A stretch of 64,000 nt of DNA from Hyphomicrobiales bacterium (GTDB lineage: Bacteria > Pseudomonadota > Alphaproteobacteria > Rhizobiales > Rhizobiaceae). This document shows, piece after piece, positions 44,289 to 54,413 of the stretch. Made by a program: the position numbers and the translations under genes. Numbering within the stretch: position 1 is the first letter of the stretch; the number at the start of each line of letters is the position of its first letter. The stretch covers positions 62,001 to 126,000 of the forward strand of contig UEIF01000021.1 of NCBI GenBank assembly GCA_900468805.1. Direction: 5' to 3'. The notes beneath the pieces were generated by a model. The model saw nothing but the letters and a program-made list of their open reading frames with translations, had not been told where the DNA came from and made no database searches.

Positions 44289-44455
44289 GCCGGTCTTCCT
44301 GATGCTGTTTTTAGGCAGGCAAAGTGACAGCGGCATGACGAATAGGCGGCAGTTTTACGAAGACTTAGAGGATGATCTGCTCTTTATCCTTTCAATGCCG
44401 GCAGATTTCGCTAAGACCGATTACCGGCTATCACAAATCCGGGACTTCCCATTTC

Positions 44456-45448
44456 ATGACCAAATTCGATGTTCTGACAGTCGGCAACGCAATCGTCGAT
44501 ATCATCGCCCGTTGCGACGACCAGTTCCTCATTGACAACAAGATCACCAAGGCGGCGATGAACCTCATCGATGCCGAGCGCGCCGAATTGCTCTATTCGC
44601 GCATGGGTCCGGCGCTCGAAGCGTCCGGCGGCAGCGCTGGCAACACGGCTGCAGGCGTCGCCAGCCTCGGCGGCAAGGCCGCCTATTTCGGCAAGGTGGC
44701 GGAGGACCAGCTTGGCGAGATCTTCTCGCATGATATCCGTGCGCAGGGCGTTCACTACCAGACGGAGGCCAAGGGCACGTTTCCGCCAACCGCACGCTCG
44801 ATGATCTTCGTTACCGACGATGGCGAACGCTCGATGAACACCTATCTCGGCGCCTGTGTCGAACTCGGGCCGGAGGATGTCGAAGCGGATGTCGTGGCCG
44901 AGGCCAAGGTGACCTATTTTGAGGGTTATCTCTGGGATCCGCCGCGCGCTAAGGAGGCAATCCTCGATTGCGCCCGCATCGCCCACGAGAACGGCCGCGA
45001 AATGTCGATGACGCTGTCCGACAGCTTCTGCGTCGATCGTTATCGCAGCGAGTTCCTGGATCTGATGCGCTCGGGCAAGGTCGATATCGTCTTCGCCAAT
45101 CGTCAGGAAGCCCTGTCGCTTTACGAGACCGACGATTTCGAGGAAGCGCTGAACAGGATCGCCAAGGATTGCAAGATTGCCGCTGTGACTGTGAGCGAGG
45201 ACGGCGCTGTGATTCTGAAGGGCAACGAGCGCCACTACGTCGATGCCATCAAGATCAATGAAGTCGTTGACACGACCGGTGCCGGCGATCTCTTCGCCTC
45301 GGGCTTCCTCTACGGCTACACGCAGGGCCGTACGCTGGAAGATTGCGGTAAGCTCGGCTGCCTTGCCGCCGGCATCGTCATCCAGCAGATCGGCCCGCGG
45401 CCGATGAAGTCGCTGTCCGAGGCGGCCAAGGAGGCGGGTCTTATTTAA
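44456..45448 (+). CDS. Adenosine kinase (PfkB family)
   Basis: 330 residues from ATG at 44456. PfkB fold: 'FDVLTVGNAIVDIIARCDDQFL', the sugar-binding 'ASGGSAGNTAAGVASLGGKAAYFGKVAEDQLGEIF' and the catalytic 'VDTTGAGDLFASGFLYGYTQG' with the anion-hole G-A-G-D. Rhizobial homologues of this type are annotated as adenosine kinase, phosphorylating adenosine to AMP; another nucleoside or sugar substrate cannot be excluded. The last eight bases overlap the convergent SH3 gene. Confidence 0.88.
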   Translation: MTKFDVLTVGNAIVDIIARCDDQFLIDNKITKAAMNLIDAERAELLYSRMGPALEASGGSAGNTAAGVASLGGKAAYFGKVAEDQLGEIFSHDIRAQGVHYQTEAKGTFPPTARSMIFVTDDGERSMNTYLGACVELGPEDVEADVVAEAKVTYFEGYLWDPPRAKEAILDCARIAHENGREMSMTLSDSFCVDRYRSEFLDLMRSGKVDIVFANRQEALSLYETDDFEEALNRIAKDCKIAAVTVSEDGAVILKGNERHYVDAIKINEVVDTTGAGDLFASGFLYGYTQGRTLEDCGKLGCLAAGIVIQQIGPRPMKSLSEAAKEAGLI

Positions 45449-45980
45449 AGGCCTCGCCCGGATAGGCACCCCAGATTTCCGACTGCGCCACCCAACCCTC
45501 GGCGCCGTCGGTTTTTGCGAAGCACCACTCTCCGCTGCATTCACCGATCGTGATCATCACGCCGGGCTCCAGCTTGGCGACGATGGAGGAGGATGGTTGC
45601 GCCTCGCGGCGGAGGTTCACAAAGACGCTCTTGCCCTTGCCCTTCATCCACGGCGCGGCGATGGCGGCACGCTGGCCTGAAAGCAGCGACTGGTTGACCC
45701 AGCCCTCGGTGCCGTCGGCATCGCGGATACGGCGCCAGTTGTCATATTCCTGGATGATTTCGACCGGCAGCCCCGACTTCAGATAGAGCCAGGAAACGGC
45801 GTAATCCGTTCCCGGTCCGATGCGCAGGTTGACGCGCTTGGACTTCAGCGTCACGAAGCGCGGCAGCGGCAGGCCGCTCGGCCCCTTGGCGGCCTGTGCT
45901 TGGGCAAATTCGATGCTGCCTGCCGATACGGCAAGGGTGATCGCCAGGACGAGGCAGGACTTCAGAACAGTGCGACGCAT
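45441..45980 (-). CDS. Exported tandem bacterial SH3 domain protein
   Basis: 179 residues from ATG at 45980 (MRRTVLKSC...; ATG at 45992 also possible). Signal peptide 'VLKSCLVLAITLAVSAGSIEFAQAQ'. Two SH3_3-type modules: 'VTLKSKRVNLRIGPGTDYAVSWLYLKSGLPVEIIQEYDNWRRIRDADGTEGWVNQSLLSG' and 'VFVNLRREAQPSSSIVAKLEPGVMITIGECSGEWCFAKTDGAEGWVAQSEIWG'. Likely a periplasmic protein that binds peptidoglycan. Divergent from the dehydrogenase at 46158. Confidence 0.92.
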   Translation of the reverse strand: MRRTVLKSCLVLAITLAVSAGSIEFAQAQAAKGPSGLPLPRFVTLKSKRVNLRIGPGTDYAVSWLYLKSGLPVEIIQEYDNWRRIRDADGTEGWVNQSLLSGQRAAIAAPWMKGKGKSVFVNLRREAQPSSSIVAKLEPGVMITIGECSGEWCFAKTDGAEGWVAQSEIWGAYPGEAFK

Positions 45981-46157
45981 GGAAGCTTCCATTAGCTCGA
46001 ATTCGAAGCAGGCCTTGCCCGCTCGTTCTCCGGGAATCCCCGGTCGCCTCGCGAGTTTTGTTTGTCTTCGCGTGCGGGTCTGGTAGAAAATGCCCGGAAC
46101 GGGGAAATGATCGCCCAACTTGGTTAAAGACCTCTGAACAAGGCACCGCAAGCCGCT

Positions 46158-47159
46158 ATGACGACGAAGAAAAAACCGAAGGTCTACATAACCCGCAAGT
46201 TGCCTGATGTCGTCGAAACCCGCATGCGCGAGCTTTTCGATGCAGAGCTGAATATTGACGATACGCCGCGATCCGTCGCTGAGCTTGCCGAAGCTGTCAA
46301 AAGCTGCGACGTGCTCGTCCCGACTGTGACGGATCGGATCGACGCTGCCCTCATCGATCAGGCTGGGCCGCAGATGAAGCTGATCGCCAGCTTTTCAAAC
46401 GGCACCGACCATATCGATGTCGAAGCCGCCGCGCGCAAAGGCATCACCGTCACCAACACGCCGAATGTGCTGACCGAGGACACCGCCGACATGACGATGG
46501 CGCTGATTCTCGCTGTGCCGCGGCGGATCGGCGAAGGCGCGCGTGTGCTGACCGACACACCCGGCGAATGGGCAGGCTGGTCTCCCACCTGGATGCTCGG
46601 CAGGCGTATTCACGGAAAGCGTATCGGCATCGTCGGCATGGGTCGTATCGGCACGGCCGTTGCACGACGCGCCAAGGCCTTCGGCCTGTCGATCCATTAT
46701 CACAACCGCAAGCGCGTCAATCCGGCGACCGAGGACGAGCTGGAGGCGACCTATTGGGAAAGCCTCGATCAGATGCTTGCCCGTGTCGACATCGTCTCGG
46801 TCAATTGCCCCTCGACGCCAGCAACCTTCCATCTCCTGTCAGCGCGGCGCCTGGCGCTGTTGCAGCCGACCGCCTATCTCGTCAACACCGCCCGCGGTGA
46901 CGTGATCGACGAGGCTGCCCTTATCAAATGCCTGCGGGAAGGAAAGATCGCTGGCGCCGGGCTCGATGTTTTCGAGAACGAACCGATGGTCAATCCGAAG
47001 CTTGTGAAGCTCGCCAATGAGGGCAAGGTCGTGCTGTTGCCGCATATGAGCTCGGCGACGATCGAGGGACGTGCGGAGATGGGCGACAAGGTCATCATCA
47101 ACATCCGCGCCTTCATTGATGGTCATCGCCCACCGAATCGGGTGCTGCCAGGCCGGTGA
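46158..47159 (+). CDS. D-2-hydroxyacid dehydrogenase (glyoxylate/hydroxypyruvate reductase type)
   Basis: 333 residues. NAD(P)-binding 'GKRIGIVGMGRIGTAVARRAKAFGLSIHYHNR', catalytic Arg in 'LVNTARGDVIDEAAL', Glu in 'LDVFENEPMVNP' and His in 'VVLLPHMSSATIEGR'. The Asn-Arg after the second strand ('HYHNRKR') suggests NADPH preference. It reduces glyoxylate or related 2-ketoacids in the cytoplasm. Single gene. Confidence 0.93.
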   Translation: MTTKKKPKVYITRKLPDVVETRMRELFDAELNIDDTPRSVAELAEAVKSCDVLVPTVTDRIDAALIDQAGPQMKLIASFSNGTDHIDVEAAARKGITVTNTPNVLTEDTADMTMALILAVPRRIGEGARVLTDTPGEWAGWSPTWMLGRRIHGKRIGIVGMGRIGTAVARRAKAFGLSIHYHNRKRVNPATEDELEATYWESLDQMLARVDIVSVNCPSTPATFHLLSARRLALLQPTAYLVNTARGDVIDEAALIKCLREGKIAGAGLDVFENEPMVNPKLVKLANEGKVVLLPHMSSATIEGRAEMGDKVIINIRAFIDGHRPPNRVLPGR

Positions 47160-47192
47160 CGGCCGGAGCACGCTCATCTTTAGCCGGTCAGA

Positions 47193-47666
47193 TTAGCCGG
47201 CGAGCGCTTTCTTCATCTCGATAAACGTCACGCGCGTAAAACCCGGATGGGATTTCTCTGCGGTCTTTTCAAAGCCCCAGGCGGCGAAGGTCGAATGATT
47301 GCCGACGAGCTCTATCCGCGTCTCGAGCCTTAGCGCTGGGAGACCGAGATCGCAGGCCTTCTCCTCGGCGATATCAAGCAATCGACGGCCGATGCCCTTG
47401 CCTTGCGCGGATGGAAGAACCGCGAGCTTTCCGACATAGAGACAGTCTGTCTCCGGGCGCAGGAAAATGCAGCCGGCGAGCTGCCCCTCGTTCTCCACCG
47501 CATAAGCGATTTCCACTTTGGCTTTTTCCGCCAGAGCCTCCACCGTCAGGCGGATTGCGGAGGAGGGCGGATCGATGCGGCCTTCCATATAGGCGAAGGA
47601 TGCGAGAATGAGATCGAGCAGCTCGCTCCAGCGGGCAAAACTCTCATCGATGCGAAAAGGCGTCAT
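47193..47666 (-). CDS. GNAT family N-acetyltransferase
   Basis: 157 residues. Acetyl-CoA loop 'YVGKLAVLPSAQGKGIGRRLLDIAEEKACDLGL' (Q-G-K-G-I-G) and the C-terminal 'LVGNHSTFAAWGFEKTAEKSHPGFTRVTFIEMKK'. The start ATG overlaps the thiF-like stop (ATGA), so it is the third gene of the recF-thiF-GNAT chain. Substrate unknown. Confidence 0.93.
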   Translation of the reverse strand: MTPFRIDESFARWSELLDLILASFAYMEGRIDPPSSAIRLTVEALAEKAKVEIAYAVENEGQLAGCIFLRPETDCLYVGKLAVLPSAQGKGIGRRLLDIAEEKACDLGLPALRLETRIELVGNHSTFAAWGFEKTAEKSHPGFTRVTFIEMKKALAG

Positions 47667-48487
47667 GCGGTCTTGCTCTGCCTCGCACGCCGGCGCTTGT
47701 AACGGATCGTATCGAAACGGGCCGACAGGGCGTCATAGAGCAGCAAGCGGCCGATCAGCGGCTCGCCGGCGCCGGTAATGAGCTTGATCGCCTCCATAGC
47801 CATCAGCGTGCCGATCACGCCGGTCAGTGCGCCGATGATGCCGGCCTCCGCGCAGGCTGGGATCAGCCCGGCAGGCGGGGCTTCGGGAAAAAGATCGCGA
47901 TAACCGGGGTTGGGCGTGCCGTCTTCGGCGCTCTCATAGGGTTTCAGCACTGTCAGCGATCCGTCGAAGCGGCCGACGGCACCGGTGACGAGCGGAATAC
48001 GCGCTTCTTCGGCCGCATCGGCTGCCGCATAACGCGTGTCGAAATTATCAGAGCCGTCGATCAAGAGATCGAAGCCGGAGAGGTCCCGGCGCGCTGCCTC
48101 CGGCGAAAAGCGCTCCGTGAGGCGGATGACCTTGATATGCGGGTTCAGCCGCGCGATCGCGACGGCCGCGCTTTCAGTCTTCAATTCGCCGATCGTGCCG
48201 GAATCGTGAATCACCTGCCGTTGCAGGTTGGAGAGCGAAACACGGTCGTCATCTGCAATGCCGAGCGTGCCGACGCCGGCGGCCGCCAGATATTGCAGGA
48301 TCGGTGCGCCGAGCCCTCCGGCACCGATTACCAGCACGCGCGCGGCCTTCAGCTTCTGCTGGCCCGCACCGCCGATTTCCGGCAGCAGGATATGGCGGTG
48401 ATAGCGTGCGATTTCGTCAGGGCCGAGGGGTTCCATGGACGTGATGCTATCACGCCCCGAACCGCCACGAGAAGCGCTATCACTCAT
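47663..48487 (-). CDS. ThiF/MoeB/HesA family adenylyltransferase
   Basis: 274 residues from ATG at 48487, overlapping the recF stop (ATGA). E1-like: 'IARYHRHILLPEIGGAGQQKLKAARVLVIGAGGLGAPILQYLAAAGVGTLGIADDDRVSLSNLQRQVIHD' with Arg finger and ATP loop, 'DLLIDGSDNFDTRYAAADAAEEARIPLVTGAVGRFDG'. The two Cys-x-x-Cys pairs that hold zinc in E. coli MoeB are absent and there is no C-terminal rhodanese domain. It likely adenylates a ubiquitin-like sulfur carrier (MoaD or ThiS); the partner is not visible here. Confidence 0.92.
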   Translation of the reverse strand: MSDSASRGGSGRDSITSMEPLGPDEIARYHRHILLPEIGGAGQQKLKAARVLVIGAGGLGAPILQYLAAAGVGTLGIADDDRVSLSNLQRQVIHDSGTIGELKTESAAVAIARLNPHIKVIRLTERFSPEAARRDLSGFDLLIDGSDNFDTRYAAADAAEEARIPLVTGAVGRFDGSLTVLKPYESAEDGTPNPGYRDLFPEAPPAGLIPACAEAGIIGALTGVIGTLMAMEAIKLITGAGEPLIGRLLLYDALSARFDTIRYKRRRARQSKTA

Positions 48488-49608
48488 TCGAAAACCCTTC
48501 CTTCGGCCACCGTGAAAAACTGCGCCCGTTCTGCAAGGGCCGCAAACATCTGATGGTCCGTTCCCGTCATGAAGGCCTGGCCGCCGAGCCCGTCTATGAG
48601 GTCGAACAGTGCGGCGCGGCGTCCCTCGTCGAGATGGGCGGCAATCTCGTCCAGGAGCAGGATCGGCGCATGGCCCGTAAGGTTGCCGACGAGCCGCGCA
48701 TGGGCCAGCACGAGGCCCACCAGCAGGGCTTTCTGCTCGCCGGTGGAGCAGCGCGCCGCTTCCATCTGCTTCTCCCGATGATGCACGATGAGATCGGCGC
48801 GATGCGGCCCCTCCAGCGTGCGTCCGGCCCCGGCATCGCGGTAGCGATTGGCAGCGAGGGTTGCCGTATACTCATCTTCCAAGTCGACCGAGGGCCGGGA
48901 AAATTGGCCATCCATGAAGCCCGAGAGTTGCAGCGATGCTGAGGGGAAAGGGGATGTCTCGCGGCTTTCCTCGATGAGGCGCGTCAGCAGGCCGAGCATT
49001 TCCTGCCGGGCGAGCGCCATGGCAATGCCGAGGCTTGCCATCTGCTCCTCGATGCCGGAAAGCCAGGACGGATCGAAACGGCCTTCGTCGAGCAGTTTGT
49101 TGCGGCTGCGCATGGCGCGCTCGAAATCGCTAGCCCGCCTGCCATGTTCGGGGTCGAGCGACAAGACCAGCCGGTCGAGGAACCGCCTGCGGTCGGACGA
49201 GCCGCCGGTAAAGAGCCCGTCCATTGCCGGGGTCAGCCACAGCACGCGCAGATGATCCGTCAGTTCGTCGACCGTCTTCGCCGTCGTTCCATTGATACGC
49301 AGCCGGCGCGTTGTCACCTCGTCGCTGGTATCGATGCCGGTGCCGATCTCCACATCGCCTTCCATGCCATCGAGCTCGGCAAAGATCGAAAATCCGCCTT
49401 GAGCACCGACGCGGGTGATATCGCCATAGGCTGCGCGCCTCATTCCCCGTCCTGGCGACAGGAAGGAAACCGCCTCCATCAGGTTGGTTTTGCCGGCGCC
49501 ATTGTCCCCGGTCAGCACCACGTGCCGCCCGTCGAGCACGAGCGAGGCCGCAGCATAATTGCGAAAATCAGTGAGCTTCAGACGGGAAAGGGAAACCTTG
49601 TGCGGCAT
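48484..49608 (-). CDS. recF: DNA replication/repair protein RecF
   Basis: 374 residues. SMC-like ATPase: 'LSRLKLTDFRNYAAASLVLDGRHVVLTGDNGAGKTNLMEAVSFLSPGRGMR' (Walker A), signature 'CSTGEQKALLVGLVLAHARLV' and Walker B 'APILLLDEIAAHLDEGRR'. It recruits RecOR to gaps in the RecFOR pathway. It is not next to dnaA-dnaN, as is typical in Rhizobiaceae. First gene of a chain overlapping the thiF-like gene. Confidence 0.97.
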   Translation of the reverse strand: MPHKVSLSRLKLTDFRNYAAASLVLDGRHVVLTGDNGAGKTNLMEAVSFLSPGRGMRRAAYGDITRVGAQGGFSIFAELDGMEGDVEIGTGIDTSDEVTTRRLRINGTTAKTVDELTDHLRVLWLTPAMDGLFTGGSSDRRRFLDRLVLSLDPEHGRRASDFERAMRSRNKLLDEGRFDPSWLSGIEEQMASLGIAMALARQEMLGLLTRLIEESRETSPFPSASLQLSGFMDGQFSRPSVDLEDEYTATLAANRYRDAGAGRTLEGPHRADLIVHHREKQMEAARCSTGEQKALLVGLVLAHARLVGNLTGHAPILLLDEIAAHLDEGRRAALFDLIDGLGGQAFMTGTDHQMFAALAERAQFFTVAEGRVFE

Positions 49609-49684
49609 CTGATATCCGGAATCATTAAGGCTGACAGCTACGCCGAAGCCATGAGGATATCAAGGCTGAGAGCCGCCTCTGTCG

Positions 49685-49885
49685 CTAATGCTTGCGAGGA
49701 GCGGGAGCCTGGAGCTGCGCCTCGGTCTCCGCAATCGCCTTTTCGATCCAATAGAGGAGATCCGGCCGGTCTTCGATCGATCCGCGCAGCGACGTCAGTG
49801 AATCGAGGATCATCGTCAGTTTCTGGCGGCGCGTGTCGATGACGATACTGTCGGCATCAGATTTCCCGGGGGGAGCGGATGTCAT
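49685..49885 (-). CDS. Small conserved-looking hypothetical protein
   Basis: 66 residues from ATG at 49885. Sequence 'DTRRQKLTMILDSLTSLRGSIEDRPDLLYWIEKAIAETEAQLQAPAPRKH' is a compact amphipathic helical protein without signal or membrane segment. Codon use is core-like. 76 bases upstream of recF on the same strand. No function known to me. Confidence 0.65.
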   Translation of the reverse strand: MTSAPPGKSDADSIVIDTRRQKLTMILDSLTSLRGSIEDRPDLLYWIEKAIAETEAQLQAPAPRKH

Positions 49886-50156
49886 GCAGTATTCGAAGCC
49901 TCTTGTCAGACTGGTGTTACAGGGGTTCCGGCGCGACTAACTATCGCCACATGCAGTTAAGTCAACTCAAGGGTGTTCAATTTTTTGCTACATCGCCGTC
50001 AGGCACTAAATGAGGAATAGAAGTTGTAGAATTCACGGAGCGAGCAGCTGTTTGGGCGGCATAATGCCCAAAAAAAGTCGGTTGAAATTTGCAACTTCCG
50101 GGTTGAGATATTCAGCTGACGCTATATGGTAAATAAAGGGTTTATTGGGAGAGAGT

Positions 50157-50528
50157 GTGGCAGTGCCAGATCCGATTGATATCATTGTCGGTCGCAACGT
50201 GAGACAGCTGCGCGCTCGCGGACGTGTTTCTCAACTGGAGCTCGGTGACGCGCTTGGCCTTACATTCCAGCAGATCCAGAAATACGAGAAGGGGACGAAC
50301 CGCGTCTCAGCCAGCAAGCTGCATCAGATAGCAGTCTTCCTTGGAGTCGATATTTCCGAGCTTTTCGAAGGCACGGGAATCTCGCAATTTGCCAACCGTG
50401 TCGAGTTGAGCCCCGAGGCCTACGAGCTGGCGGTCAGCTATGACAGGTTGAATTCGATTGCCGGTAAACAGGCGGTCAAGACGATCCTCAACCTCATGTG
50501 CGGTCAGGCCACCGAAAACGCTGCCTGA
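50157..50528 (+). CDS. XRE/Cro-type helix-turn-helix regulator
   Basis: 123 residues from GTG at 50157 (GGGAGAGA upstream; GTG at 50163 and TTG at 50145 are alternatives). HTH_3 'VGRNVRQLRARGRVSQLELGDALGLTFQQIQKYEKGTNRVSASKLHQIAVFLGVDISELFEG' is the alphaproteobacterial variant with F-Q-Q-I-Q-K-Y-E-K-G-x-N-R also found in PraR/SinR-like regulators. The C-terminal helix may be for dimerisation. Preceded by a 270 bp intergenic region. Target genes unknown. Confidence 0.9.
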   Translation: MAVPDPIDIIVGRNVRQLRARGRVSQLELGDALGLTFQQIQKYEKGTNRVSASKLHQIAVFLGVDISELFEGTGISQFANRVELSPEAYELAVSYDRLNSIAGKQAVKTILNLMCGQATENAA

Positions 50529-50560
50529 AGCGTTTTACCCATCCTTGAAATGATGGGAAT

Positions 50561-50767
50561 TCAGTGAAGCTCGCGCTCGTGCAGTGCGACGAGCAGCGAA
50601 TCCTGCGTCTGATGACCGGCATGATAGAGGTCGATCGCGATGCTGGCGATGGAAAGGCCCTGCTGGCTGCGGAGCTTGATGTTGCGTTCGGCGCACCAGG
50701 TATAGAGCGCACCTGCCAGCGCATCGACATCGTCGGATAGGCCGTTGGAAAAGTTCGTTGCCGACAT
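50561..50767 (-). CDS. Small hypothetical protein
   Basis: 68 residues from ATG at 50767 (MSATNFSNGLSDDVDALAG..., GAGGG upstream); the frame extends to 50857 without a site. Helical, cytoplasmic, with 'LYTWCAERNIKLRSQQGLSIASIAIDLYHAGHQTQDSLLVAL'. No recognised domain. It converges with the XRE regulator gene, stops 32 bases apart. Confidence 0.7.
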   Translation of the reverse strand: MSATNFSNGLSDDVDALAGALYTWCAERNIKLRSQQGLSIASIAIDLYHAGHQTQDSLLVALHERELH

Positions 50768-50918
50768 GGAGATACCCTCTGTTAGTCCCGGACTGCGGGA
50801 CAAAGACAGTATGAATCTCGCGAACGTGCAAGCATCATCAGAGCTCTGCGTTAACACAAGACATCGGCGCGTTGGCCTGCGTCCCGGCCTGATACATGTG
50901 TCCCGGATTGGCGCGCAT

Positions 50919-50953
50919 GAAAAAGCCGGAGGCGGAACCTCCGGCTCTTTTTA
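50919..50953 (-). terminator. dnaJ terminator
   Basis: Minus strand: AGCCGGAGG-TTCCG-CCTCCGGCT followed by TTTT, 20 bases after the dnaJ stop; the plus strand also has a T run, so it can act both ways. Confidence 0.9.
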
Positions 50954-50972
50954 ATCTTGAGGGATATCGAGG

Positions 50973-52106
50973 TTAGCCCTCGAAGAATTCCTTCATCCGG
51001 GCAAAGAAACCCGTCGATTCCGGATTGTTCTCCTTGGAGGAGAGCTGCTCGAATTCCTGCAGAAGCTCGCGCTGGCGCTTGGAAAGCTTCTGCGGCGTCT
51101 CGATCTGGATCTGGATGTAGAGATCGCCCGTCTGGCTGGAACGCAGCACTGGCATGCCCTTGCCTTTCAGGCGGAACTGCTTGCCGGCCTGCGTGCCCTC
51201 GGGAACCGTGACACGCGATTTGGTGCCGTCGAGCGTTGCCACATCGAAAGTGCCGCCGAGCGCCGCCGTCGTCATGGAGATCGGCACGGCGCAATAGAGA
51301 TCGGCTCCGTCGCGCTGATAGAACTCATGCGGCTTCACCGACAGGAAGATATAGAGATCGCCGGACGGGCCGCCGCGCATGCCTGCTTCGCCTTCGCCCT
51401 GCAGGCGAATGCGCGTGCCGTCCTCGATGCCGGCGGGAATGTTGACGGAGAGCGAACGCTCTTCCGTCACACGGCCCTGGCCGTGGCACTTCGGGCACGG
51501 ATCGGGAATGATCTGGCCGCGGCCGTGGCAGGTCGGGCAGGTGCGTTCGATCGAGAAGAAGCCCTGTGCGGCGCGCACACGGCCCGAGCCCTGGCAGGTA
51601 CCGCAGGTTTTCGGCTGCGTGCCGGGCTTGGCGCCGGAGCCGGAACAGACGTCGCAGGTGATCGACGTCGGAACACGGATCTGCGCCGTCTTGCCGGAGT
51701 AAGCCTCTTCCAGCGAGATTTCCATATTGTAGCGAAGGTCGGCACCGCGTTCACGGCCGCCTGAAGAGCGCTGCCGTCCGCGGCCGCCACCCATCATCTC
51801 GCCAAAGATGTCCTCGAAGATGTCGGAAAATCCACCGCCGGCAAATCCGGCGCCGCCGCCTGCACCGCCCATGCCGCCATGTTCGAAGGCTGCATGGCCA
51901 TAACGATCGTAGGCCGCGCGTTTCTGCGGGTCCTTCAGCGTTTCGTAGGCTTCGTTGATTTCCTTGAACTTGCGTTCGGCGTCGTTGTCATCCGGGTTCT
52001 TGTCCGGATGGTATTTCATTGCCAGCTTGCGGAAGGCGCTTTTCAGCTCTTTCTCATCCGCCGTCTTGGCTACACCCAGAGTTTCGTAAAAGTCCGCTTT
52101 TGCCAA
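50973..52106 (-). CDS. dnaJ: Chaperone DnaJ (Hsp40)
   Basis: 377 residues with a TTG start at 52106 ([12 protein letters not shown]..., GGGG six bases upstream), matching the N-terminus of other rhizobial DnaJ; an in-frame ATG at 52139 has no ribosome site. J domain with 'HPD' in '[10 protein letters not shown]', Gly/Phe-rich linker, four CxxCxGxG zinc repeats ('CDVCSGSG', 'CGTCQGSG', 'CPTCHGRG', 'CPKCHGQG') and the client-binding C-terminal domains. It stimulates DnaK ATP hydrolysis. Downstream of dnaK in the usual heat-shock operon. Confidence 0.97.
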   Translation of the reverse strand: MAKADFYETLGVAKTADEKELKSAFRKLAMKYHPDKNPDDNDAERKFKEINEAYETLKDPQKRAAYDRYGHAAFEHGGMGGAGGGAGFAGGGFSDIFEDIFGEMMGGGRGRQRSSGGRERGADLRYNMEISLEEAYSGKTAQIRVPTSITCDVCSGSGAKPGTQPKTCGTCQGSGRVRAAQGFFSIERTCPTCHGRGQIIPDPCPKCHGQGRVTEERSLSVNIPAGIEDGTRIRLQGEGEAGMRGGPSGDLYIFLSVKPHEFYQRDGADLYCAVPISMTTAALGGTFDVATLDGTKSRVTVPEGTQAGKQFRLKGKGMPVLRSSQTGDLYIQIQIETPQKLSKRQRELLQEFEQLSSKENNPESTGFFARMKEFFEG

Positions 52107-52188
52107 TTTAAGCCCCGGAAATGGATTTCCGGCTGCCATGGTGAGCAGCCGGATGTCTATCGTCTAGCGTATGCAACCAGCTCGCGAA

Positions 52189-54099
<1,911 letters not shown>

Positions 54100-54184
54100 G
54101 TCATTCTCTCCTTGAAGCAAGCTGTCGGAACCCCGGTAAGGCATTTCCCTGACAGCCCCTTACGGGATGGGTCTACTAAGATTA

Positions 54185-54200
54185 CGCAATCGTGATTGCG
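54185..54200. promoter_or_regulatory. Palindrome in the dnaK leader
   Basis: CGCAAT-CGTG-ATTGCG lies just downstream of the expected heat-shock transcription start; it would form a small hairpin in the 5' leader. It is not a CIRCE element. Confidence 0.35.
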
Positions 54201-54209
54201 GTGATGCGG

Positions 54210-54241
54210 CGTATATAAGGAGCGGTTTTCTGGACTGCAAG
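54210..54241 (-). promoter_or_regulatory. RpoH (sigma32) heat-shock promoter of dnaKJ
   Basis: On the minus strand CTTG (54241-54238), 18 bases, then CTTATATACG (54219-54210) matches exactly the alphaproteobacterial heat-shock consensus CTTG-N17/18-CYTATNTNNG. It lies 110 bases before the dnaK start. Confidence 0.82.
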
Positions 54242-54311
54242 GCGAGAAATGGCCCGGAATCCAGCAAAACGAATGTGTTGCCTTCAATTTTTACAGTAGC
54301 CGGAAAAGGGT

Positions 54312-54347
54312 GTGCTTTGCACCTTCAAACCGTGCAAATCTTGCACG
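54312..54347. promoter_or_regulatory. Two GTGCAA-type palindromes upstream of dnaK
   Basis: GTGC-TTT-GCAC at 54312-54322 and CGTGCAA-ATC-TTGCACG at 54331-54347. Both share the GTGCAA half-site. They sit about 70-100 bases upstream of the heat-shock promoter, in the gap after the PBP1A gene. Function unknown; possibly a regulator site. Confidence 0.4.
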
Positions 54348-54413
54348 CTAAACTTGCGCGAAACGTGTTCCCGAAAGATGCTCGCGTCCCGTCCCAATAC
54401 TGTCTCCTGCCCC

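Larger units (their letters stand above)
44052..44455. other. Intergenic region between AEC carrier and adenosine kinase
   Basis: 404 bases between divergent genes. It contains the terminator at 44143-44168, the small ORF at 44196-44288 and presumably the adenosine kinase promoter after 44300. An 82-codon plus-strand frame (44287-44535) runs into the kinase gene and is not credible. Confidence 0.5.
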
